Assembly: GCA_003152695.1 (NCBI GenBank)
Contig: PMAT01000091.1
Span: 1 to 54,164 of the forward strand
Direction of reading: 5' to 3'
Length of the DNA: 54,164 bases
Origin: Acidobacteriaceae bacterium
GTDB taxonomy: Bacteria; Acidobacteriota; Terriglobia; Terriglobales; Acidobacteriaceae
The translations under genes were made by a program, and so were the position numbers. This document shows positions 15,375 to 24,331 of this stretch, piece after piece. Each line of letters starts with the position of its first letter. Position 1 is the first letter of the stretch. The notes below the pieces were generated by a model. It was not told where the DNA came from. It searched no databases and saw nothing but the letters and a program-made list of their open reading frames with translations.

Positions 15375-16211
15375 ATGGATGTCCACCCGTTTGTGCCTGC
15401 AGATATAGAAGCTGCGCTGGGTCGGCGGTACAGCGTTGGTCCCGAAATTGCCATTGGTGGTCAGGGAGCAGTTTTTAAGGCAACCAGGGCTTCCCGGCCA
15501 GACGGCACAGCGGCTAATGACGTTGTAGCTCTGAAGTTGTACCTCTATGCCAGTCAGGACGGTCGCGTACAGCGCGAGATCAGCGCGATGGAAAACATCT
15601 CGCATCCAGCCTTGGCTCGGCTGATTGAACATGGTTATTGTGGCGTGGCCGGTCGACCCACCCGATACGTCGCGTGGGAATTCATAGACGGAGAATCGCT
15701 GGGCGATCGGTTGGAAAGCGGACCGCTGCCGGAATTCGAAGTGCTGCCAATAGGGAGTGATGTCTCGGCGGCAATTGCGGAACTTTGGTCGCGACGCTTT
15801 GTTCATGGGGACGTAAAGCCCTCGAACATTATGCTTAGAGCCTCCGGCGGCGCCGTTCTCATCGACCTCGGCGCCGCCAGGCATTTAGAGCAAGACCATA
15901 CGCTTGCCGCGCGTCAGCCTTTTGGAACGGTGGGTTACTTATCGCCCGAGCAGGCCGTGGGGGCAACATTGTCCTGCGCTTCCGACATTTTTTCGCTTGG
16001 CGTAGTAATGCTGCAAAGCTTACTCGGGCAGCATCCCACCGACTATGACCAGAACGCCTTGGCAGACGGCATCCGGGCGAGCGGACGCAAGCTTGCAGTG
16101 AGCACAGGCTTGCTTAGCACATTGGATACGATGCTGTCGGTACGCCCGACGTTTAGACCAAGTCCTGCAGCACTGAGCAGCTATTTCCAAGGGCTACAGC
16201 AAAAAACGTAA
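15375..16211 (+). CDS. Eukaryotic-like serine/threonine protein kinase, soluble
   Basis: A 278-residue protein that is almost all kinase domain. Glycine loop IAIGGQGAVFKA, catalytic lysine in VVALKLYLY, hinge WEFIDGES, catalytic loop FVHGDVKPSNIML (HGD in place of HRD), metal-binding IDLGAARHL (DLG in place of DFG), activation segment GTVGYLSPEQAVG and DIFSLGVVM. All residues needed for phosphotransfer are present. There is no transmembrane helix or PASTA/sensor domain, so it is a small cytoplasmic kinase. The genes on either side (queA, polA) are housekeeping and give no hint of its target. Confidence 0.9.
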   Translation: MDVHPFVPADIEAALGRRYSVGPEIAIGGQGAVFKATRASRPDGTAANDVVALKLYLYASQDGRVQREISAMENISHPALARLIEHGYCGVAGRPTRYVAWEFIDGESLGDRLESGPLPEFEVLPIGSDVSAAIAELWSRRFVHGDVKPSNIMLRASGGAVLIDLGAARHLEQDHTLAARQPFGTVGYLSPEQAVGATLSCASDIFSLGVVMLQSLLGQHPTDYDQNALADGIRASGRKLAVSTGLLSTLDTMLSVRPTFRPSPAALSSYFQGLQQKT

Positions 16212-16360
16212 GCGGAGTCTACGATGGACGCTCGCGCAGATCAGAAAGCTCAGGGCTAGTCAGCGGCAGATAGCGGGCGAGAAATCGCCATTACTCCACC
16301 TTCAGCAGGTATCTATCGTGGCCTGTGGCAGGGTTCACCCCGACTTGTTAGAATTTTCAC

Positions 16361-19213
16361 TTGCCCTCCACCAAGAAAACCCCGAAGTCCGCCACCGTCT
16401 CCAGCGCCGCGAAACCGGCGGTCGCCGCCAAAGCCACCATTGCTGTTCCCGCTGAGCCCACGGGATCGAAAGGCCGCATCTACCTGGTCGACACGATGTC
16501 GTTCATCTTCCGCGCCTACCATGCCATGGCGCGGCAGCGGCCCATGTCCACCAAGACCGGCATTCCCACCAGCGCGACTTTTGTCTTCGTCAACATGTTG
16601 CGCAAACTGCGAGCGGACTTCGAGCCGCAATACCTGGCTGCCGTCTTCGACGTGGCTGCGCCCACGTTTCGCGATGAGCAGGCCACCGCCATGCCCAGCC
16701 TGCGCAAGTTCGACAGCAAGACGCAGACCTATGTTGACGTGGCCTATGACGGCTACAAGGCCAATCGCAAAGCGATGCCGGAAGACTTAGCGCAGCAGGT
16801 GCCCTACATCCGGCGCGCGCTCGAGGCCTATCGCATCCCCATGATCGAGGCCTCCGGCTTCGAGGCCGACGACGTGATTGGCACCCTGGCGCGGCAAGCG
16901 GCGGACGCGGGCTATTCGGTGTTTGTGGTCTCCAGCGACAAGGACATGATGCAACTGGTCAGCGAGCGCACTTGCGTGCTGAACCCGCCCAAGGACAACC
17001 TCATCTGCGACGCTGCCAAGGTGGAAGAGATCTTGGGCGTGCCGCCGGACAAGGTCGTGGACGTGATGGCGCTGCGCGGCGATGCCATCGACAATATTCC
17101 GGGCGCACCCGGCATCGGCGACAAAGGGTCGGTGGAGCTGATCCAGCGGTTTGGCAGCGTGGAGAACGCGCTGGAGCACGCCGAGGAAGTCGAGCGCAAG
17201 GCCTATCGCGAGTCGCTGCAGAACAATCGCGACGCCATCCTGCTGAGCAAGCAGCTCGCGACCATCAAGACGGATGTCGCGGTCGAATTCGAGCCGGAAG
17301 CCATGCGCGCGCAGGAGCCCGATCCGGCTGCTGCTCGCGCGCTGTTTACCGAACTGGAGTTTACGACGCTGGTCCAGGACTTCCTGCATGAAAGCGTCGA
17401 ACTCGGCGAGACCGACTATCGCGACGCCCAATCCGCTGCCGAGGTTGAGGCTGTTGTGGCGCTCGCGAGCAGGCCAGGGGCGGTGCTCGCCATCGCGCTG
17501 GAATCGGCGGCGCAGCAGACCGCCGCAGCCGGAGAAGAGGAGAGTGGGGAAGAGCAAGACAACGAACAGCTCTCACTGTCAGCCGCGCCGCAAGTTGCGC
17601 TGGTGCCCGCAACTCTCCGCGTTGCGATTTCTGCCGAGCCCGGGAAAGCTCTGACGCTGGCGTTGGATGCCTCGGAGGTTGCCCAACCCCTAAGGCGGGC
17701 GCTTGCTGATGAGGCGATATCCAAGACCGTGCACGACTACAAGTCGGCGATGCATGTCTTTGGCCAGCGCGGGGGCCAGCACGGCCTGACGCTCGCGGGT
17801 GTGCAGCACGATCCGCTGTTGTACAGCTACTTGCTCGATCCTACCTACTCGAGCGCTGCGAGCTACGGGTTGTCGCAGACTGCGCAGCGGCACTTCAGCT
17901 TGGTATTAGGTCCGTCTCCGGCCGAAGCGGCCGACATCACGTTGCGGCTTACCGGCAAGTTGCGCGGCGAGGTCGAGCAGGCCGGCCTGTGCAAGGTTTA
18001 CGACGAGATCGATTTGCCGTTGGTGCCGGTGCTGGCGCGCATGGAAGAGGCCGGCGTCAAGCTGGACTGCGATGTGTTGGCCGCAATGTCACTGCGCTTG
18101 GAACTCGATATCAACTCGAAGGCGCGCGAGATTTACGACAAGTCGGGCTTCGAGTTCAACATCAACTCCCCCAAGCAACTGGGCGACGTGCTGTTCAACA
18201 AGCTGAACCTGCCCAAGCCGTTCAAGTACGGCAAGGGCAAGACCATCTCGACTGCGGTTGACGTGCTGGAAGGGCTGGCCGGCGAACACGAAGTTCCGCG
18301 CATGGTGCTGGATTACCGCCAGCTTTCGAAGCTCAAGTCAACCTACGTGGACGCGCTGCCCGTGCTGGTCAACTCATGCACCCGCCGGCTGCACACCACC
18401 TTCAACATGGCCGGCTCGGCCACCGGACGGCTCTCGTCCGTGAACCCGAACCTGCAGAACATTCCGATTCGCACTGAGCTTGGCCGCGAAATCCGCGCCG
18501 CCTTCATCGCCGAGCCCGGACATGTGTTGCTGGCCGCCGACTACTCGCAGATTGAATTGCGTCTGCTGGCGCACTTCTCCGGCGACAAGCTGCTGGTCGA
18601 GGCCTACCGCACCGGCGAGGACATTCACACCCTCACGGCCTCGCAGGTATTCGGCGTGCCGCCGCTGATGGTCAATCCCGAACATCGCCGCCGCGCCAAG
18701 GCGGTAAACTTCGGCATCGTCTATGGGCTGTCGCCGTTCGGACTGTCGCAGCAGCTCGGCATCGACACCAAAGAAGCCAAGCGCTTCATCGATGCCTATT
18801 TCGAGAAGTACAGCGGGGTGCGCAGCTTCATCGACGCAACCCTGCACCAGGCGCGCCGCGATCAGAAAGTGACAACGCTGTTTGGGCGCGTGCGTCCCAT
18901 CCCCGACATCCACAGCAAGAACAGCAACCTGCGCGGCTTTGCCGAGCGCACCGCGGTGAACACGCCGCTGCAGGGAACTGCCGCCGACCTCATCAAGATT
19001 GCCATGATTCGCATTGACGCCGAGCTGCGCGAGCGCAAACTGCGCTCAAGAATGCTGCTCCAGGTGCACGACGAACTGGTATTCGAAGTTCCCGAGGACG
19101 AAGTGGATACCATGAGGCGGCTGGTCACCGACCGCATGGAGAATGTGCACGCGCTTAAGGTGCCGCTCAGAGTGGAAGTTGGCGTGGGGCCAAATTGGCG
19201 GGACCTGGAGTAA
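16361..19213 (+). CDS. polA: DNA polymerase I
   Basis: A 950-residue family A polymerase for gap filling and primer removal. An Ala/Lys-rich N-terminal tail (about 1-35) precedes the 5' nuclease (about 38-340, YLVDTMSFIFRAYHAM, GFEADDVIGTLA, GDAIDNIPG), a 3'-5' exonuclease-like domain (about 350-560) and the polymerase (about 560-950) with motif A LLAADYSQIELRL, motif B RRRAKAVNFGIVYG and motif C LQVHDELVFEV. In the exonuclease region the acidic residues are lost: AIALES (379-381 reads ALE) replaces DxE, KSA replaces KYD, and SPAEAADIT replaces YAAEDADVT. Proofreading is therefore probably absent, as in Taq. The start is a TTG at 16361 and is uncertain. Confidence 0.95.
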   Translation: MPSTKKTPKSATVSSAAKPAVAAKATIAVPAEPTGSKGRIYLVDTMSFIFRAYHAMARQRPMSTKTGIPTSATFVFVNMLRKLRADFEPQYLAAVFDVAAPTFRDEQATAMPSLRKFDSKTQTYVDVAYDGYKANRKAMPEDLAQQVPYIRRALEAYRIPMIEASGFEADDVIGTLARQAADAGYSVFVVSSDKDMMQLVSERTCVLNPPKDNLICDAAKVEEILGVPPDKVVDVMALRGDAIDNIPGAPGIGDKGSVELIQRFGSVENALEHAEEVERKAYRESLQNNRDAILLSKQLATIKTDVAVEFEPEAMRAQEPDPAAARALFTELEFTTLVQDFLHESVELGETDYRDAQSAAEVEAVVALASRPGAVLAIALESAAQQTAAAGEEESGEEQDNEQLSLSAAPQVALVPATLRVAISAEPGKALTLALDASEVAQPLRRALADEAISKTVHDYKSAMHVFGQRGGQHGLTLAGVQHDPLLYSYLLDPTYSSAASYGLSQTAQRHFSLVLGPSPAEAADITLRLTGKLRGEVEQAGLCKVYDEIDLPLVPVLARMEEAGVKLDCDVLAAMSLRLELDINSKAREIYDKSGFEFNINSPKQLGDVLFNKLNLPKPFKYGKGKTISTAVDVLEGLAGEHEVPRMVLDYRQLSKLKSTYVDALPVLVNSCTRRLHTTFNMAGSATGRLSSVNPNLQNIPIRTELGREIRAAFIAEPGHVLLAADYSQIELRLLAHFSGDKLLVEAYRTGEDIHTLTASQVFGVPPLMVNPEHRRRAKAVNFGIVYGLSPFGLSQQLGIDTKEAKRFIDAYFEKYSGVRSFIDATLHQARRDQKVTTLFGRVRPIPDIHSKNSNLRGFAERTAVNTPLQGTAADLIKIAMIRIDAELRERKLRSRMLLQVHDELVFEVPEDEVDTMRRLVTDRMENVHALKVPLRVEVGVGPNWRDLE

Positions 19214-19214
19214 G

Positions 19215-19248
19215 AAGCTCTCAGCCGTCAGCCATCGGCTGTCAGCTT
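19215..19248. terminator. Bidirectional hairpin between polA and glmM
   Basis: A long imperfect inverted repeat just after the polA stop: 11 of 13 bases pair between AAGCTCTCAGCCG and CGGCTGTCAGCTT around an eight-base loop. A strong T-run is missing, so it is a possible rather than a certain terminator for the convergent genes. Confidence 0.4.
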
Positions 19249-19342
19249 GTTCTTCGCGAATCGCTCTTCGCTGACGATGCCCAGGATCGCCATACTGCGA
19301 GTCCTATCCGCACGGAGAGGGGGCATGTGAATCTGTGGTGAG

Positions 19343-20740
19343 TTATACCCCAATCGCCTGCTGGATGGCGTTGGCGATGGCATCGGTGTGGCGGCGCATG
19401 ACTTCTTCCGTCTCCGCTTCGATCATCACCCGCGCCAGCTTCTCCGTACCCGAATAGCGCACCACCACGCGGCCGTTGCCGCTGAGATCGCGCTCCGCGG
19501 CGCGAATGGTATCCATCACTTTCGGGAGTTGCTCCAGCGGAAGCTTCTCGCGCACAGGGATATTCTTGATTTCCTGCGGGAAGACTTTCATGTCGGCGAC
19601 GAGCTCGGCCAGCGACTCTCCGGTGCGCGCCATCACCTCCAGCACGCGCAGAGCGGTCAGGATTCCATCGCCTGTCGTGGTGTCCATGTCGCGGAACAAA
19701 ATATGTCCCGACTGTTCGCCGCCCAGCGTCGCTCCCGTCTTCAACATCTCTTCCAGCACGTACTTGTCACCCACGGGCGCGCGCGACATGCGAATGCCGC
19801 CGCGCTGGAGCGCCGCTTCCAGCCCCATGTTCGACATGGTGGTCGCCACCACCGTGTCATTGTGCAAACGAACATGGGTCTTCATATCGCGCGCCGCCAG
19901 CAGCAGCACGGCATCGCCGTTCACGACCCGTCCGGATGCATCCGAGAACAAGGCCCGATCGGCATCGCCGTCGAAGGTGATGCCCAGGTCATACTTGCCA
20001 TTCGCAGCCGCTACGGCCTTGGCCACATTCTCCGGATGCAACGCCCCGCAACCCGCGTTAATGTTTCGCCCATTCGGCCCGATGTGAACGAAGTCGGCAT
20101 TGAGACCCACATCGCGAAAGACCACCGGAGCCACCGCACTGGCCGCTCCGTTGGCGCAATCCACCAGCACCCGCAACCGGCTGAAGTCGGTGGCACAAAC
20201 CAGGTCCGCCAGCCAATCGGCATACTGGTCACGCAGCGCTTGCTCACCCGGCAGCATGTCGGAGGTCGAAACTGCCGCATCCGCAGCCCCCGCCGCCAAC
20301 TGTTCGAGGTGGGCGAAAATGTCGGCTTCAATCTCATGTTCCAGTTGGTCAGACAGTTTGTAACCGTCAGCGCCGAAGATCTTGATGCCATTGTCTTGCC
20401 AGGGATTGTGCGAGGCCGAAATGACAATGCCCGCCGAGAAGTGGTTGGCGCGCGTCAGGTACGCAATCCCAGGAGTAGTAATAATGCCTGCGCTCACCAC
20501 CTGCACTTGCGCCGCTTCCAGTCCCGCTGCGAGGACCGCGCCGATCAAGCCACTGGACTCGCGTGTGTCCTGTCCGATGAGGACGCGGGCCACTGCGTCG
20601 CGTCCGGCAAGTCGCTGCCCCAAGGCGCGTCCGATGCCGTACACCGTTCGCCGATCCAGGGGATACTCGCCGGCGACGCCGCGAATCCCGTCGGTGCCGA
20701 AAAGTTGTCGCATCTTTGGTGTCGGCATCGCGGCGCTCAC
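19343..20740 (-). CDS. glmM: Phosphoglucosamine mutase
   Basis: GlmM, 465 residues, converts glucosamine-6-P to glucosamine-1-P, the precursor of UDP-GlcNAc for peptidoglycan and LPS. LFGTDGIRGVAGEYPL opens the protein, the phosphoserine loop is GIVISASHNPWQDNGIK, the metal loop is TFDGDADRALF and the sugar-binding loop is GGEQSGHI; RYSGTEKLARVMIE is the C-terminal phosphate site. The ATG overlaps the stop of the cdaR gene (20737-20740), so the two are translationally coupled. The order cdaA-cdaR-glmM is the conserved c-di-AMP operon, in which GlmM can bind and inhibit CdaA. Confidence 0.95.
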   Translation of the reverse strand: MSAAMPTPKMRQLFGTDGIRGVAGEYPLDRRTVYGIGRALGQRLAGRDAVARVLIGQDTRESSGLIGAVLAAGLEAAQVQVVSAGIITTPGIAYLTRANHFSAGIVISASHNPWQDNGIKIFGADGYKLSDQLEHEIEADIFAHLEQLAAGAADAAVSTSDMLPGEQALRDQYADWLADLVCATDFSRLRVLVDCANGAASAVAPVVFRDVGLNADFVHIGPNGRNINAGCGALHPENVAKAVAAANGKYDLGITFDGDADRALFSDASGRVVNGDAVLLLAARDMKTHVRLHNDTVVATTMSNMGLEAALQRGGIRMSRAPVGDKYVLEEMLKTGATLGGEQSGHILFRDMDTTTGDGILTALRVLEVMARTGESLAELVADMKVFPQEIKNIPVREKLPLEQLPKVMDTIRAAERDLSGNGRVVVRYSGTEKLARVMIEAETEEVMRRHTDAIANAIQQAIGV

Positions 20741-21435
20741 GGCTGGCGTGCTCCCTTGGAAGGCTTGGAAGGCTTACCCGTCGTTACCGTCACATGGATG
20801 GCGCCCGGTTTCTGCACACGCACCAGAGGATCGGACACGTAGGCATGAGTCGTGAAAGTGGCTTTGCCCACCACCCCGGTTGCATCCACGGGATCGGTAA
20901 CCGCATTCTCGATGGCTTCCACTCTCTTTTCCGGACCGACGATGGTGATTTGCGAGGGATCGGCCTTCACCTCGGTTATGCCATATCCGCTCAACAAGCT
21001 GCCAATGATGCGCGGCTGCACCTCAACCAAGCGCGTGGCACTGCGATCGAAACTGATGTGAAAGGTCTGCGGCGCCACCTGCCTGACTTCGGCGTTGCGC
21101 GGCACATGGATTTGTTTCGGGGTGAGCTCGAAGGTCCGCTCGCCGGGAACTGCGCCCTGCAGATCGATGACGGCGTGCACTTCAGAAGGGTCGATCTGGC
21201 GCAAGAAACGCTCAGGCCCGCGCATCGTGATCTGGGCCTGCAACGGACCGTCGGAGTTCATGTCGAGATTGTCGGGCGCATGATGAAACTCCAGCGGAAC
21301 GGTCATCGGAATCTCGATAGTAGGATCGCGTCCCACCACCCACCACATCAATACCGCGACCGCCAGCGCGACCACCTTGAGACCGAAATTTTTCAGGACA
21401 TACTTGCGGAAGAAGTTGAGTGGGGAGGCGAGCAT
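20737..21435 (-). CDS. cdaR: CdaR-like YbbR-domain protein, regulator of CdaA
   Basis: About 232 residues: one N-terminal transmembrane helix (LKVVALAVAVLMWWVVG, about residues 20-36) and repeated YbbR domains outside the membrane (blocks such as PLQAQITMRGPERFLRQ and ITIVGPEKRVEAIENA). CdaR of Firmicutes binds and modulates the diadenylate cyclase CdaA. I prefer ATG 21435, five bases from the cdaA stop (21440), over an in-frame ATG at 21456 that would overlap cdaA by 17 bases. It overlaps glmM downstream. Confidence 0.85.
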   Translation of the reverse strand: MLASPLNFFRKYVLKNFGLKVVALAVAVLMWWVVGRDPTIEIPMTVPLEFHHAPDNLDMNSDGPLQAQITMRGPERFLRQIDPSEVHAVIDLQGAVPGERTFELTPKQIHVPRNAEVRQVAPQTFHISFDRSATRLVEVQPRIIGSLLSGYGITEVKADPSQITIVGPEKRVEAIENAVTDPVDATGVVGKATFTTHAYVSDPLVRVQKPGAIHVTVTTGKPSKPSKGARQP

Positions 21436-21439
21436 GGCG

Positions 21440-22318
21440 TTATCGCTCCGCTCCATCGGCCAGGTCGTGATTGTGGCTTAGGCGCTCACGCTCGACTCCA
21501 TGCTCGCCGGATGACAATTCGTGGTCGGTAATGATGGTGGGCAAGGTTGCCGCCGGCACGTAGCGCCGCAGCACTTCGCTCAGCCGTTCGCGCAAGTACT
21601 CCACGGTAATGTCATGCTCGATTTGGCCGCCCACCGCAATGCTGATGGAACCAGTCTCTTCCGACACCACCACCGAGATGGCGTCGGTCTCTTCCGTGAT
21701 GCCGATGGCAGCGCGGTGGCGAGTGCCAAACTGGGTGGAGAGCACGGGATTCATGGAGAGCGGGAGGAAGCAGGCAGCCGCGGCAATACGCCCCTTTTGC
21801 ACAATCACGGCGCCATCGTGCAACGGCGCGCTGGGCCGGAAAATCGTGACCAGTAAGTCAAACGAGAGATTGGCGTCGAGGGGGACTCCGCTCTCGACAA
21901 ACGTGCGCAAGCCAATCTCGCGCTCGATGACAATCAGCGCGCCGGTGAGGGTCTGAGAAAAATGGTTGGCCGCCAGCACGATGTCTTCGTAGCTGTCGGT
22001 GCCATTGAACGCGCCACCGCGTGCGGACGACAGCCTCTGTCCCAGACGCGCCAGGGCGTGCCGGATTTCGGCGCCGAAGACGACGATGAGCGCAAAAATG
22101 GCGTAGGGCAGCAGGGTGGTGATCAGCCAGTCCACTGTCTTCAGGGCTTCCAGGTGCGCAATCCAGAAGGCGAACCCCAGAATTACCACAGCCACCAACA
22201 TCGGAATCGCGCGCGTGCCCTTGATGAGCTTGAGGAACTCGTAAACGAGGAATGCCACCACCAGAATATCGAAGACCGAAGTCATCGAGATTCGCGAAAT
22301 GTAGTTGAGGCTTGGCAT
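21440..22318 (-). CDS. cdaA: Diadenylate cyclase, membrane-bound
   Basis: CdaA/DacA makes c-di-AMP from two ATP. It has about 292 residues: three N-terminal transmembrane helices (about 12-95, including IPMLVAVVILGFAFWIAHL and WLITTLLPYAIFALIVVFG), then a DisA_N catalytic domain with the active-site motifs APLHDGAVIV and FGTRHRAAIGITEETDA. Both DGA and RHR motifs are intact, so it should be active. First gene of the operon cdaA-cdaR-glmM. ATG 22318 is used; a second ATG 33 bases downstream (MTSVFDILVV) begins the hydrophobic part and may be the true start. Confidence 0.94.
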   Translation of the reverse strand: MPSLNYISRISMTSVFDILVVAFLVYEFLKLIKGTRAIPMLVAVVILGFAFWIAHLEALKTVDWLITTLLPYAIFALIVVFGAEIRHALARLGQRLSSARGGAFNGTDSYEDIVLAANHFSQTLTGALIVIEREIGLRTFVESGVPLDANLSFDLLVTIFRPSAPLHDGAVIVQKGRIAAAACFLPLSMNPVLSTQFGTRHRAAIGITEETDAISVVVSEETGSISIAVGGQIEHDITVEYLRERLSEVLRRYVPAATLPTIITDHELSSGEHGVERERLSHNHDLADGAER

Positions 22319-22382
22319 TTTCGCGGTTCCCTGCGCGACCAGAGTCCGCGCTGAGTGCCTTCATTCTAATGCAGAGCAACAG

Positions 22383-22412
22383 AAGTGGTCAGTAGATTAG
22401 TGGTTAGAGAAT
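22383..22412. repeat. Degenerate GATTAGTGG-type repeat
   Basis: AGTAGATTAGTGGTTAGAGA closely resembles AGTGATTAGTGGCTAAGAGA at 8766-8785, beside the trpE cassette. Short, degenerate, intergenic repeats of this type are probably a dispersed family in this genome. It lies between cdaA and xseA. Confidence 0.35.
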
Positions 22413-22458
22413 GCTGATCGCCGTTCCAATGCTGGCTTTGGGATGTCGTGTTCCACAA

Positions 22459-23910
22459 CTATCCATCGTCCGGCTCATCCTTGACGTGATCAACTTTCGC
22501 CGTGAACTCGCCGCGGCCGAGTTGGGCGCGGACCCGGCTACCTGTCTTGAGTTGCGCCGCCTGTTTCACCAGGCGGCCCTGGTCATCGAAGACGAGCGCA
22601 TAACCGCGGGCCAGGATCGCCTTGGGCGAGAGCGCCTCCAGACTGCTGTGCAACTGCTGCCAGCGGCCGCGGCGGCGTAACAATATGGTTTCACTCGTCC
22701 GGCCCAAAGCGGTCGTCAGCCCGTCGAGTTCGTTCCGTCGTCCAACCAATTGCCGCAGGAATGCGGAATGCAGCCCCGCAGTTTGTCCCTCGAGCTGGCG
22801 GCGCATCACGCCTAAGCGCACCCGAGGATCGTGGCGGCGGAGATGAGCGTCAACATCCGCGAGACGGCGCGAGAGGTTCTTCAATGCCTCGGCTTGCGAC
22901 TGCGCCACGCGGAAGACCAGGTCGTCCACCCGCTGCTGGCGGCGGGCGATGCTATCGCGCATGCGCGCGAAGACGGCATGCTGGGTGAGCCGCGCAAGCG
23001 CGTTGTGAGCGCGCAGCACTCTGTAGTTCACCCCTTGCGCGAGGCGGTGACGCAGGGAAGCCAGCTTCTCCGCGAATTCCTGCTTCGACCCAATAACCAG
23101 TTCCGCCGCTGCCGAAGGAGTCGGCGCGCGAAGATCAGCGACGAAATCGCAGATGGTGAAGTCAGTCTCGTGGCCTACGGCCGAGATGACGGGAACGTGC
23201 GCGGCCGCAATGGTGCGCGCCAGGCCTTCATCGTTGAAGGCGAAGAGATCTTCGAACGAGCCTCCGCCGCGTGCCACCACGATCACATCCACCTTGCCGT
23301 GGCGATTGAAGTAGCGCACGCCTGCGCTGACTTCCGCGGCGGCGCTCTCGCCCTGCACTTGCGCGGGATAGATAAGGACGCTGACCGACTCGTGGCGGCG
23401 GCGAAGAATGTTCAGAATGTCCTGGATGGCAGCGCCGCGCGGAGAGGTCACCACGCCGATGCGCCGGGGCAAGGCTGGGATAAGCCGCTTGCGGCTGGGT
23501 TCAAACAATCCTTCGGCAGCCAGCTTGGCCTTCAATTGCTCGAAGGCAATCTGAAGCGCGCCCGCGCCCTTGGGTTCGAGGTACTCCGCCTGAAACTGCA
23601 GGTCGCCGCGCTCGTGGTAAATGGTGACTCGACCGCGCGCGATAATCTGGAGGCCGTTCTCCGGACGAAAGCGCAACAGGCGTGCCTGGGTCCGCCACAT
23701 CACCACCCGCAGTTGGGCCGAGCCATCCTTGAGCGTGAAGTAAAGATGTCCGGACTCGGCAGGCCGGTAGTTGGAGATTTCGCCTTCCACGTAAATGTCG
23801 GTGAAGGCGCGTTCCACCTGGGTGCGCACCGCGGCGACCAGCTCGCGCACTGGATAGATCTTGCGCGCCGGCGCCTGGAAGGTCAGCCCGAGTTGTTCGG
23901 TGTCGGCCAT
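22459..23910 (-). CDS. xseA: Exodeoxyribonuclease VII large subunit
   Basis: XseA, 483 residues, the catalytic subunit of an ATP-independent single-strand DNA exonuclease. An OB-fold (about 15-110, VRELVAAVRTQVERAF, YVEGEISNYRPAESGHLYF) is followed by the catalytic domain with IGVVTSPRGAAIQDIL, VDVIVVARGGGSFEDLFAFNDE, PVISAVGHETDFTICDFVADLRAPTPSAAAE, and a long coiled C-terminal region of Arg/Leu/Gln-rich helices, ending with SPKAILARGYALV. The small subunit XseB is not next to it. The ATG at 23910 follows about 60 bases without a gene. Confidence 0.94.
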   Translation of the reverse strand: MADTEQLGLTFQAPARKIYPVRELVAAVRTQVERAFTDIYVEGEISNYRPAESGHLYFTLKDGSAQLRVVMWRTQARLLRFRPENGLQIIARGRVTIYHERGDLQFQAEYLEPKGAGALQIAFEQLKAKLAAEGLFEPSRKRLIPALPRRIGVVTSPRGAAIQDILNILRRRHESVSVLIYPAQVQGESAAAEVSAGVRYFNRHGKVDVIVVARGGGSFEDLFAFNDEGLARTIAAAHVPVISAVGHETDFTICDFVADLRAPTPSAAAELVIGSKQEFAEKLASLRHRLAQGVNYRVLRAHNALARLTQHAVFARMRDSIARRQQRVDDLVFRVAQSQAEALKNLSRRLADVDAHLRRHDPRVRLGVMRRQLEGQTAGLHSAFLRQLVGRRNELDGLTTALGRTSETILLRRRGRWQQLHSSLEALSPKAILARGYALVFDDQGRLVKQAAQLKTGSRVRAQLGRGEFTAKVDHVKDEPDDG

Positions 23911-23951
23911 GGGAAGAGCGTCTGGAGGCAGTGTATCAAGCGATGGCTATT

Positions 23952-24176
23952 TCACCGCCGCATCCGATTCACGACGTACAACACCAGCGACAGGATCACG
24001 CTCAGTAGAATGGAAGTGGCCAAGGGGAAATAGAAGGTCGTGTTCTTGCCGCGATAGACGATGTCGCCCGGCAAGCGTCCAAGGGGCAGATTCGCTTTGC
24101 CGGCGAGGATGACGACGATCCCAACGACGAGCAGCAGCCCACCAATAAAAATCAGCATGCGCCCAAGGTCGCCCAT
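23952..24176 (-). CDS. DUF2905 membrane protein
   Basis: A 74-residue protein with two transmembrane helices (MLIFIGGLLLVVGIVVILAG at 7-26 and LATSILLSVILSLVLYVV at about 52-69) joined by LPLGRLPGDIVYRGKN, the DUF2905 signature. It sits in the inner membrane; its function is unknown. In many genomes it lies near DNA repair or queA genes, which agrees with xseA being next on the same strand. Confidence 0.88.
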   Translation of the reverse strand: MGDLGRMLIFIGGLLLVVGIVVILAGKANLPLGRLPGDIVYRGKNTTFYFPLATSILLSVILSLVLYVVNRMRR

Positions 24177-24331
24177 GGCATTAGATTAAATCAGGTCACA
24201 GCAGAATCGCAGAATACAGATCGGACAAAACGGAAAACAGCGCTGGTGGATAGGTAGTTGTTACGCCTCCTGCTCGACCTGGTCGAAGAGTTCGCTCAGT
24301 ACCAGGCGGATGGGTCAGAGCGGCTATTCTG

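Noticed and set aside
24177-24331. Possible second antitoxin gene after vapC
   Set aside because: Only a 17-residue minus-strand tail (LSELFDQVEQEA) is open; stop codons precede it. At most a remnant.
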